NCBI GenBank assembly: GCA_040383945.1
Contig: JBEICN010000010.1
Location: 1 to 26,115, forward strand
Reading direction: 5' to 3'
DNA: 26,115 nucleotides
DNA from: CAIVSN01 sp040383945
GTDB taxonomy: Bacteria > Patescibacteriota > Gracilibacteria > BD1-5 > UBA2023
This document shows positions 15,510 through 25,066 of the stretch, in pieces (positions within the stretch are counted from its first letter, which is position 1; the number at the start of each line of letters is the position of its first letter). The translations under genes and the position numbers were made by a program. The notes under the pieces were generated by a model. It worked only from the letters and a program-made list of their open reading frames with translations, was not told where the DNA came from and ran no database searches.

Positions 15510-16382
15510 ATGAAACGAAATATTATCGTGCAGGGGACAGAGATTGTGTTTTTTGAGAAAAACAATCAAGATTATATTTGTTTGACGGATATCGCTAAGC
15601 GTAAAAATCCCGACACTCCGGCAGATATTGTGAAAAACTGGATGCGAAGCCATAATACGCTTGTCTTTATTGGAACTTGGGAATCGTTATATAATCAAAA
15701 TTTCAAACTGGTCGAATTCGACCAGTTTCTTGCTGAAACCTGAAACAATAGCTTTCTCATGTCACCGCAAAAATGGATTCAAGCTACGGATGCTATTGGG
15801 ATTATCTCCAAGTCTGGAAGGGGCGGTTGAACATTTGCTCACAAAGATATTGCTTTCAAATTTGCGAGTTGGATATCACCGGAGTTTGAACTGTACATAA
15901 TCAAGGAATTCCAACGACTCAAAGAAATCGAGCAACAAAAAACCTCTCTTGGTTGGAGTGTTAAGCGTGAGCTTGCATCCGTCAATTATCGTATTCATAC
16001 TGACGCGATACAGGAACATATTATCCCAAGTCTCATTGATTTTGAGAAAAGATACATCTATGCCGACGAAGCGGATATGCTCAATTTGGTCGTGTTTGGG
16101 AAGACAGCAAAGGAATGGCGAGATACGCATCCTAATCTAGCAAATACAGAAAACATTCGTGATTCTGCTCAGACCTATGAACTCGTCGTGCTATCGAATC
16201 TGGAGAGCTTCAATGCTGAATTCATTGGACAGGGACTCGGAAGATCACAAAGGTACGCACGACTCTCAAAAATTGCGAGTAATCAACTCGTTTCCTTAAA
16301 AAAGATTCTCACAAAACACACATTTCCTCTCTTGGGAGTCGAGCAGGGTTATAATTTTCCCCCTACCTCATCTGCGCCTTAA
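15510..16382 (+). CDS. KilA-N domain protein (UGA=Gly)
   Basis: A 290-aa DNA-binding-type protein. The KilA-N domain covers about residues 1-130: YICLTDIAKRKNPDTPADIVKNWMR, TWESLYNQNFKLVEF, then the hallmark GRGGGTFAHKDIAFKFASWISPEF with one Gly as TGA, and a helical C-terminal part rich in charged residues. Two TGA-Gly codons in total. KilA-N proteins are common in phages and in chromosomal islands beside restriction systems; their function is usually unproven. A truncated second copy sits at 12648. The 3' end overlaps the convergent DUF3095 gene by 20 nt. Confidence 0.9.
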
Positions 16383-17559
16383 ATCCCACCGCCGCGAGCG
16401 TATACCCGCCATGATCGCCATCAATGAAGTGGATATGGCGCCCCTGTTCATAATTGAATACCAGACACGTCATAAGCGATGTTTGGGAGACATGATACCC
16501 ATAGTAGAGCCTTCCCATTTTGTGCTGCTCTTCCAGAAAGGTGAGAATAGAATTTTTCTGCGCTTCGGAACAATCGAGTACGAAACGAAGCATGTCGTCG
16601 AATTTTTTGTAATCGACTTGATAGGCGAGCTCTTCGATATATTTTCTCGGTTCGAATCCTCAAATTTTCACACCGAACTCAATCGCAAGTTTGGTGATGC
16701 ACGAAAGATAGAAGCTTCTGATTCTTCAGAATTTTCCGCTTCCGGCCTCTTGTAATTTGCCATCCAAGGTATTCACCTCGGAATTATACAAGGAAAATTG
16801 CCGACTATCGATTTTCACGGGGCAAAAACTATGGAGGTTTCCTTGGCTTTGGAGCGACATGTGATCCAAAATTTCCTGGTATACCACGGTCTCCTCGCTC
16901 GGGTTTTTTGCCTTGATGAGGAGCGTGAGTATGCCCCCGTTTTTATTTTCCAAAGGTAACCATCGGCAGGAGAGTCCATGAAGATTGGGAGGATTCGTCA
17001 TGGATGGGCTATTCTCGGGGATTTCTAACCGATAGTTTTCCCCATTCGGTCCTATGCCTTTGATCCACTTCTCTGCGAGACTCATCCCTCCTCATCGAAA
17101 GAGGGCGAGATGATTGCCATTCCCCACATGGTACTTGCCTACGCGTACTTCCCCTCATTGGTTGAGGATTTCTTGGATCGAAACCATCCCCACGCGAAGC
17201 TCCATATCAAACGTACGTTTTGCGTAGGCCTGGAGCTTCAGGAGCTCTTCCGTGAGTTGGTCCCGGTATTCCGTCGGAATGAGCAGTGTCGCTCCATCAC
17301 CGCCGAATACGTACGGTATGTCCAAACCTGGCAAGACGTTAATCACCGTAGTGATGGTACATGCCCCAAGTGTGTTCACTTCTCGGTATTTCCCCGCTTC
17401 AATAGCCTGGGTTGATCCTTTGATATCCGTAATTAGGACTGACCATGACGCTGGAGCCGGCAAGTAGCTCAGGGGATCGAGCGAATCCATGAAGTCGTTT
17501 ATGGGGGTGAGATCCTTGTAGAAATGGAGTTGGGAATTGGGGTGGGATGATGGGGGCAT
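16363..17559 (-). CDS. DUF3095 adenylate/guanylate-cyclase-like protein (UGA=Gly)
   Basis: A 398-aa DUF3095 protein. The N-terminal half has class III cyclase-like metal sites: VLITDIKGSTQAIE (Asp45) and YVFGGDGATLLIP (Asp88). A Gly-rich FRGGGMSLAEKWIKG follows, with two Gly as TGA, and the C-terminal half has DYKKFDDMLRFVLDC, HVSQTSLMTCLVF and HFIDGDHGGYTLAAVGFKAQ, all typical of the family. Four TGA-Gly codons occur. DUF3095 proteins are predicted nucleotide cyclases, but activity has not been established to my knowledge. No signal peptide, so probably cytoplasmic. It is convergent with the KilA-N gene and divergent from hsdM. Confidence 0.88.
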
Positions 17560-17905
17560 GAGGTGGGGGAGGGGGAAGAGTGGTTATTTGTGGATTATAT
17601 GAGGTTATGATTATTGGGGCAAGTGGGAATTTTTTTGGGAGGTACTTACATGGAATATTTGTGCAACATAAGAGTTCATTGCATAAATATTCAAATTTTT
17701 TGTACATATTCAGAAACTGAGAATACCCAAAAACAAAACACTACTCTCCACTCCTTTCACCACATTTCCATATTGTATATTCCCCATAATCCTATATGAT
17801 TCCAAGGTTATTTAACGAACAGTTAAAAAATTATAAAACCTCGATTCAAAACTCTGCCCAAGGAGATACGAGATACGAAAAATACAAACAATTTTCTCAC
17901 AAACC
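17560..17905. other. Divergent intergenic region before hsdM
   Basis: About 345 AT-rich nt between the divergent DUF3095 and hsdM genes. It must hold both promoters, but I cannot choose a convincing -35/-10 pair. Purine-biased sequence near 17530-17640 looks low-complexity. No RNA gene, repeat or terminator was recognised; short frames here look random. Confidence 0.5.
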
Positions 17906-19363
17906 ATGTTCGAACAGTCATTCAAAAATATCGACGATATTCTCCATAAGGATGCGGGATGCGGAAGTGAGCTCGATTATGTTGAGCAAAGTTCTTGGAT
18001 TCTCTTTCTCAAGTACCTTGATGATCTAGAAAAAGACAAGAACACTGAAGCTCTTTTGTCGGGGAAGCAGTATCAAGCCATCATCGACCCAAAATACCGA
18101 TGGGAAAATTGGGCAGTCCCAAAAAATGAGGATGGGAAAATTGACCACAATGTAGCGCTTTCCTGAGATGACCTTCGGGATTTTGTTGATCTTGAGTTGT
18201 TTCCATATTTGAAGAAATTCAAACATTCTGCCGAGAGTCCCGATACTATCGAATACAAAATTGGAGAGATTTTCAGCGAACTTAAAAATCGGATACAGAG
18301 CGGATACAATCTCCGGGAAATCCTGAATATGGTCGATGAACTTCACTTTCAAACGGCAACGGAAAAACACGAACTCTCTCATCTCTACGAGGACAAGATT
18401 AAGAACATGGGAAACGCTGGACGAAACGGAGGTGAGTACTATACGCCACGCCCCCTCATTCGAACTATCGTAAAAGTTGTGAATCCAAAAATCGGCGACA
18501 AAATCTACGACGGAGCGGTCGGTTCGGGAGGCTTTTTGGTCGAAGCTTTTCACTATCTTTCCGCGAATCGAGAAAAACTCTCGCCCGAAGAATGGGAGAA
18601 GCTCCAAAAGAAGACTTTTTACGGAAAGGAAAAGAAATCGCTTGCCTATATCATCGCTACGATGAATATGATCCTTCATGGCATCGAAGCTCCAAATATT
18701 ACTCATACGAATACACTCGCAGAAAACCTTTCCGATATTCAAGAAAAAGACCGTTTCGACATCATCCTTGCTAATCCTCCGTTTGGTGGAAAGGAGCGGG
18801 CGGAAGTGCAGCAAAATTTCCCGATTAAGACGGGAGAAACCGCATCACTTTTCTTACAACATTTCATCAAGATACTCCGAGCGGGCGGAAGTGCGGGAAT
18901 CGTTATCAAAAACACGTTTCTCTCAAATACGGACAATGCTTCCGTATCGCTCCGCAAACTCCTCCTCGAAAGTGCGAATCTCCATACCGTTCTCGATTTG
19001 CCAGGGGGGACGTTTACTGGGGCAGGAGTAAAGACTGTGGTGCTCTTTTTTACGAAAGGGGCTTCCACGCAAAAGGTTTGGTACTACCAGCTCAATCTTG
19101 ACCGAAATCTCGGGAAGACGAACGCACTTTCTGAAAAAGATCTTGCGGAGTTTGTCGAGCTTCAGAAGATAAAGGCGGATTCGGCGAATTCGTGGTCAGT
19201 GGATGTTGCGGGTATCGACCAGACAACTTTTGATTTGTCGGCGAAGAATCCGAATAAGAAGGATGAAGTGGCCTTGAGGGAGCCGATGGAGATTTTGGAG
19301 GAGATGAGGAGGTTGGATGAGGAGAGTGGGGAGATTTTGAGGGGGATTCAAAATATGCTATAA
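17906..19363 (+). CDS. hsdM: Type I restriction-modification methyltransferase HsdM (UGA=Gly)
   Basis: A 485-aa adenine-specific DNA methyltransferase subunit, which with HsdS protects host DNA and with HsdR forms the restriction complex. The N-terminal helical HsdM domain covers about residues 1-130, with one TGA-Gly (VALS-G-DDLRDFVDLELFPYL). The catalytic domain has the SAM motif IYDGAVGSGGFLVEA near 203 and the N6-adenine motif NPPFGG near 290. Under the standard code the N-terminal 86 residues would be split off. The length is typical. Only 3 nt separate it from the HEPN-like gene downstream. Confidence 0.96.
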
Positions 19364-19366
19364 AAT

Positions 19367-20131
19367 ATGAGTAACTCTACAATCAGGACAAGTCTTAAGG
19401 AACACTTCGATACTGTATCAACCCGATACCAGAGTGCTTTATATTGTTTCAATCTATATATACACCTTCATCGAACCGTTGAAGAAAAAACCCATCTAGT
19501 TGGAGAAGCTCAAAAGAATTGTGATATGAGAAATGATCTCGCTTGGATATTGGGAGAAAATATGGAAGTAATTCTTTTAAATTGTGCGAGCGTGTATTTA
19601 TATAGTATTTTTGAAAATGGTCGAGATACTATATCTTTATATAAACTTCTGGATTTTCTTCGTAAAAATTTATCTGAAGTCAATAAAACAGGAATGGAAT
19701 TATTTCAAAAAAATCACTGGGAGTCGTTCCTTGCTATAGATGAAATTTTTTTGGATACTATGGATGAAAAATTGGGTAAGTTTCGATATATGATAGAAAA
19801 TGATTTAAGAAATTACAGACATACTATTGGTCATAATTTCACTGAAAAGAAAAAGCAAAATCAATCCGTACAATTGAATACAAAAAATATCGAAGCACTT
19901 ATAAATGTAACTGCTGATGTTATAAATGAGATCAGCATCCGAATTTATTCATCAAGTACATACTATGATTGATATTCAGAAGAAATTTCTAAAGATTATA
20001 GAAATTTGTTTTTCTCTTTAAATCGTCAGAAAGAAGTATCTGATCTTTTTATGAACGTGAAGAGTGCAGATGAGAATATAATGAGAGAGTTGAATAAAAT
20101 GTACCGTCCATATTTAACATCAGCTAAATAA
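19367..20131 (+). CDS. HEPN-like protein inside the type I R-M operon (UGA=Gly)
   Basis: A 254-aa, largely helical, soluble protein. The family is not recognised with certainty, but residues near 150 read LRNYRHTIGHNF, which fits the Rx4-6H catalytic motif of HEPN domains (Arg followed by a polar residue, His after four). HEPN proteins are often RNases in toxin-antitoxin, Abi and restriction-associated systems. One TGA-Gly (YYD-G-YSEE); TAA stop. Sequence is markedly more AT-rich than hsdM, suggesting separate acquisition. It lies 3 nt after hsdM and 5 nt before hsdS, so it is co-transcribed with both. A simple structural role remains possible. Confidence 0.7.
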
Positions 20132-20136
20132 CTTCT

Positions 20137-21387
20137 ATGACCCAAGAAAATCTGCATAGCTGGCAAACAAAAAAACTCTCTGAAATCTGTGATTTTCAAA
20201 GAGGTCTTACCTATTCGAAAGAGGATGAGGTAGATTTTTCAAATAATATTGTCTTGCGTGCTAATAATATCAATATGGAGAAGAATATTTTGGATTTTAC
20301 TGAGTTGAAGTATATCAAAGATGAAATATTGATACATGAAAATAAAAAGGTTAAAGTTGGTTCCTTGGTTATTTGTACTGCAAGTGGAAGTAAATCTCAT
20401 TTGGGAAAAGTTGCCCTTATAGATAAGCAGTATGATTACGCTTTCGGTGGGTTTATGGGACAGATAACACCAAAAGATGAGATTGACTCAAAGTTTCTTT
20501 TTTATATTTTCACCTCTGAGGCGTACAAAGATTTAATCGGTCGACTTTCTGATGGGGTAAATATAAATAATTTAAAGTTTAGTGATCTAGAAGACTTCCC
20601 AATCCCCCTCCCACCCCTGCCCGAACAACTTCGCATCGTCTCTATCCTCGATGAAGCACTCAAAAAACTTGACCAAGCAAAAGAGAATATCGAAAAGAAT
20701 CTCCAAAATGCCAAAGAGGTTTTTGAATCGTATTTGCAGAGTATTTTTGCGAATCCGGGGGAGGATTGGGAAGTGAAAAGGTTATGAGATAAAGAGCTTA
20801 TCCAAATTATTGATGGAGATAGAGGTAAAAATTACCCAAAGAAATCAGATTTTTTAGATGAGTGATATTGTTTATTCTTGAGTACTAAGAATGTTAGACC
20901 AAATGGATTTAGTTTTGAAACAACGATGTTTATTACCGAAGAAAAGAATAAAATGCTTGGGAACGGTATAATACAAAGAAATGATGTATTACTAACAACG
21001 CGTGGAACTATCGGAAATATTGCCGTATACGACAAAGATGTGCCATTTGAATGTATACGAATAAATTCCTGAATGCTTATTTTTCGTCCAAATATTAAAC
21101 TCATTGTCCCTGAGTATCTTTTTGCTATTTTTCAGTCTGAGATTATGAAAACTCAGATTAAAGAATTTGTTTCTGGTGCAGCACAACCGCAGTTACCCAT
21201 AAAAACATTAGTTAATTTCTCTATACCAGTTCCTAAGAATATCTCACAACAACTCTCCATCGTCTCCCAACTCAACACTCTTTCCATCGAAACTAAGCGC
21301 CTAGAATCCATCTACCAACAAAAACTCGCCCATATCAACGAACTTCGGAAATCCCTTCTCAAAAAGGCCTTCGCTGACGAACTGTAA
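20137..21387 (+). CDS. hsdS: Type I restriction specificity subunit HsdS (UGA=Gly)
   Basis: A 416-aa specificity subunit that selects the DNA target for the HsdM/HsdR complex. Two target recognition domains are present: the first ends with FPIPLPPLPEQLRIVSILDE and a coiled helix (LDQAKENIEKNLQNAKEVF), the second starts DWEVKRL-G-DKEL and ends FSIPVPKNISQQLSIVSQL with the second helix to LRKSLLKKAFADEL. Three TGA-Gly codons; read with the standard code the gene would appear as a half subunit plus fragments. The two halves give the usual bipartite recognition site. The TRDs are AT-rich while the conserved helices are GC-richer, as expected from TRD exchange. Confidence 0.95.
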
Positions 21388-21396
21388 ATGAAATGA

Positions 21397-21433
21397 AAAC
21401 CGTAGACATTCATCCTTGCAATGTCTACGGTTT
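21397..21433. terminator. 14-bp perfect hairpin after hsdS
   Basis: AAACCGTAGACATT (21397-21410) pairs perfectly with AATGTCTACGGTTT (21420-21433) around a 9-nt loop. It starts 9 nt after the hsdS stop and lies in the 92-nt gap before fic. There is no T-run after it on either strand, so it may be a terminator of unusual form, an mRNA-stabilising end or a protein-binding palindrome. Confidence 0.5.
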
Positions 21434-21479
21434 CATATAAAATGGAAACATTCATTATCGTAATAGTTACCGTTTCTCC

Positions 21480-22610
21480 ATGATTGGCAAAAATATTCTC
21501 CAAAAACAAGGATTCAAGGCGTTTATCCCCGATGCTTTCCCACCACCGGGACTGTTCCGGATGAGTCCTCGCAACATCGAACTCGATGCCAAGGCTTCCC
21601 GATTGCTCGGGAAACTGGACGGCATCACGCAACTTCTGCCAGATGTCGATTTTTTCATCTCGATGTATATTCGCAAGGATGCGACCGATTCGAGCCAGAT
21701 AGAAGGGACTCGGGCGACCATGATTGACGCGATCGAGGCGACTGGGAAGATAGAAGGCAATATGCCCAACGACGTCGACGATATTCTCCATTATGTCCAA
21801 GCCCTGAATTACGGGGTGGAAAGGCTCCGTGATTTCCCCCTTTCCCTGCGATTCCTTCGTGAGACGCATGAAATTCTTATGTCCGATGCGAGATCTACGC
21901 ACTTTGCCGACCCTGGGCATTTTCGCAAGAGCCAGAACTGGATTGGGGGAAAGAGTCCTATGGATGCCGAGTTCGTTCCACCGCCCATTCTCGATATGCA
22001 ACGGGCATTGGACGATTTGGAGAAGTTTCTTCACGGGATCGATCCGCTTCCCCCGCTCGTGAAATCCGCCTATATCCATGCTCAGTTTGAGACGATTCAT
22101 CCGTTTCTCGATGGAAATGGTCGTACCGGCCGATTGCTCATTGTCTTCTACTTACTCAAAGAGTGACTCATCGAACGACCAGTCCTCTACCTTTCGTCGT
22201 ATTTCAAGAAATACCGACCCGTATATTACAATCGCCTCCAGAGCTATCGGGAAGGAAGCGAGGAAAAATGGTTGGAATTCTATCTGGAAGGTATCATCGA
22301 AACGGCGGAATCAGCCATAGAAACCGCTCGTCGCATCACGCTCGTGCGCGAAGCTGACATGATGGCCATAGCTGGACTCAACAAGACTGCCTCGGAGAGC
22401 AGTATGCCCATACTTCAAAAACTCTTCGCACAACCCATCGTCACGGTACATCTTATGCAGGAATGGACAGAGTTTCGTACGCGCACCGGAGCCCAGAAAA
22501 TGATTGATAGATTCGTGAATCTCGGCATACTGTCGCCGCAGGATGAGAACAAAAAATATGCTCGGAGTTATGTGTACAAAAAGTATCTCGATATCTTCAC
22601 TTCCCATTAG
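21480..22610 (+). CDS. Fic-family AMPylase-like protein (UGA=Gly)
   Basis: A 376-aa Fic protein that would transfer a nucleotide, typically AMP, from NTP to a protein target. An N-terminal Fic_N-like region contains the inhibitory helix motif SSQIEGT near residues 71-77 (class II, self-inhibited). The catalytic loop HPFLDGNGRTGR near 206-217 is complete. One TGA-Gly follows (LLKE-G-LIERPVLYLS), then PVYYNRLQ and a C-terminal winged-helix segment (MIDRFVNLGILSP). Stand-alone class II Fic proteins frequently lie beside type I restriction genes. GC content is close to hsdM and above hsdS. Confidence 0.93.
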
Positions 22611-22654
22611 CAACCGCAGATAATCTCAATTTTCTACCAATATCCCCGAATATC

Positions 22655-22663
22655 TGCTATACT
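22655..22663 (+). promoter_or_regulatory. Candidate extended -10 promoter before hsdR
   Basis: TGCTATACT forms an extended -10 element, about 40 nt before the hsdR ATG; no clear -35 is present. It would allow hsdR to be expressed apart from the methyltransferase genes. Confidence 0.35.
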
Positions 22664-22702
22664 TCATCCAAATTTAAGATTTTTACTTAAGAAGCCATTC
22701 CT

Positions 22703-25048
22703 ATGTTCAACGAATCCGAAACTCGCGCCGAGTACATAGACCCCAAGCTCAAAGCTTCTCTCTGGGGTGAAACCGACGGTTCAAAAATCCTTCGGGAATT
22801 TCATATCACGCCCGGGAAAATCCAAACGGGAGGCACTCGTGGAAAACCGGAGATTGCGGATTACGTTCTCGTGTATCATGGACAGAAAATAGCAGTTGTA
22901 GAAGCAAAACAAGAAAGTCTTGCCGTCACTGAGTGAGTTGCACAAGCGAAGTCCTACGCAGAAAAGCTCCAAATCGAGTACACCTATTCGACCAATGGGC
23001 GGGAAATCTACGAAATCACCCTGAAAACCGGTCATGAATGCTTGATTGATACCTTCCCGACACCCGAAGAACTCTGGACGAAAATACATCTCGAATCAAG
23101 CGAATGGCGAGAGAAATTCCAAGCAGTTCCGTTCGAAGATGTCGGAGGTTCAAGATTTGCGAGGTACTATCAGGAAAACGCGGTCAATAACGCTGTAAAT
23201 GCCCTAGCGGACGGGAAAAACCGAATACTTCTCACACTTGCTACAGGAACAGGGAAGACCTTTATCTCTTTCCAAATTGCTTGGAAACTTTTCCAATCTC
23301 GCTGGAATCTCGCTCGTGACGGAAAGCGTCGTCCGAGAATCCTTTTCCTCGCGGATAGAAATATCCTCGCGGATCAAGCATTCAATTCTTTCGGGGCTTT
23401 CCCGGAAGATGCGCTCGTTCGGATTAGTCCTGCGGATATTCGCAAAAAATGAGCGGTTCCCACCAATGGGAGCATTTTCTTTACCATCTTCCAGTCGTTC
23501 ATGAGCGGCAAGGATGATGCACCCTATTTTGGCGAGTATCCTGCGGATTTCTTTGACCTCATTATTATTGATGAGTGTCATCGTGGTGGAGCGAACGATG
23601 AGGGAAATTGGAGAGGAATTCTCGAATATTTTTCGCCCGCCGTCCAACTGGGACTCACCGCAACCCCAAAACGAAAAGACAATGTGGATACGTACAAATA
23701 TTTTGGTGAACCCGTGTATATTTATTCTCTCAGAGAGGGGATTAATGATGGATTTCTTACGCCTTTCAAGGTGAGGCGAGTAAAGACCACAATGGACGAT
23801 TATATCTACACTCCAGACGATGAAATCATTGAATGAGAAGTAGAGGAGGGGAGAATCTACAAGGAATCGGATTTCAATCGAATTATCGAAATCAAAGCCC
23901 GTGAGAGCCACCGAGTCAAGGTAATGATGGACGAGATCAAGCAAGATGAAAAAACCATCGTATTTTGTGCGACTCAAGACCATGCACTGGCAGTCCGAGA
24001 CCTTATTAACCAGTACAAAACGAGCAAGGAACCGAATTACTGTGCTCGTGTCACCGCTTCGGATGGTGCGAAGGGGGAGGAATACCTCCGAGCCTTCCAA
24101 GACAACGAAAAATCGATCCCCACGATTCTTACTACTTCCCAAAAGCTCTCGACTGGAGTAGATGCGCGAAATGTTCGAAATATTGTACTTCTTCGACCGG
24201 TGAATTCGATGATTGAATTCAAGCAGATTATTGGTCGTGGAACCCGTACTTTCGATGGAAAGGAATATTTCACGATCTATGATTTCGTGGATGCGTATCA
24301 TCATTTTGCTGATCCCGAATGGGATGGGGAGCCCTTAGAGCCGGAAATAAAAACTCCAAAAATTCCGAAAGAAATAGATCCTGTAGATATTCCGTCTGTA
24401 CCACTAGAGGATGGAGAAGATCGAAAAAAGAAGATTAAAATCAAACTCAAGGATGGAAAAGAACGAGAAATTCAACATATGATTTCTACCTCGTTTTGGG
24501 GTGCGGACGGTAAACCGATATCTTCGGAAGAATTCATACGAAACATGTTCGATGCGGTTTTGCCCGAATTCTTCAAAAGCGAAGACGAGCTTCGAGCTAT
24601 TTGGTCTGACCCGATTACGAGAAAGGCTTTTCTTGAAAAGATAGCAGATGCGGGATGCGATGCGGAAAAACTCACCACGCTTCAAAAGATGATCGATGCA
24701 GAGAAAAGCGATTTGTTCGATGTACTTGCGTATTTTTCTTTTTCAGTAACGCCAATCACTCGCTCTGAGCGAGTAGAAGAGGCTAAAGCGGACATTTTTT
24801 CCGAACTTTCCGACAAACAAAAGGAATTTTTGGATTTCGTGCTCTCCAAATATGTCGAAAATGGTGTGGAAACGCTCGACGAATCAAAGTTAGCCAATCT
24901 CATTCTATTGAAATATTCAGCTTTTGCCGATGCAGAGCGGGTATTTGGGGGAGTAGAAAGAATTCGAAAAACATTCTTTCAGTTTCAGAAGCATTTGTAT
25001 CAGACACATGACGAAAAGGAGAAAATATGAGCATTGGTTTGAGCTTAA
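22703..25048 (+). CDS. hsdR: Type I restriction endonuclease subunit HsdR (UGA=Gly)
   Basis: A 781-aa motor and nuclease subunit that translocates and cleaves unmethylated DNA. The N-terminal PD-(D/E)XK nuclease has ADYVLVYHGQKIAVVEAK near residues 52-69. The SF2 helicase core has ATGTGKT near 180, DECHRGG near 289, LTATPKR near 317 and QIIGRGTR near 508. The C-terminal region binds the methyltransferase. Three internal TGA codons are Gly at conserved places (AVTE-G-VAQAKSYAEKL, DIRKK-G-AVPTNGSIFF, IE-G-EVEEGRIY). Two more near the end add GALVGA before TAA, so the standard stop at 25030 is not the end. Confidence 0.96.
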
Positions 25049-25066
25049 TTATGAACTAGAACTTTC

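Noticed and set aside
18026..18814. 262-codon minus-strand frame opposite hsdM
   Set aside because: Antisense shadow of the HsdM coding sequence, including the methylase motifs.
21312..22100. 262-codon minus-strand frame opposite fic
   Set aside because: Covers the intact Fic coding region and the end of hsdS; no own ribosome binding site or homology.
23204..24304. 366-codon open frame on the minus strand opposite hsdR
   Set aside because: It is antisense to conserved helicase motifs of hsdR, resembles no protein and has low-complexity, Arg/Ser/Ile-rich composition.
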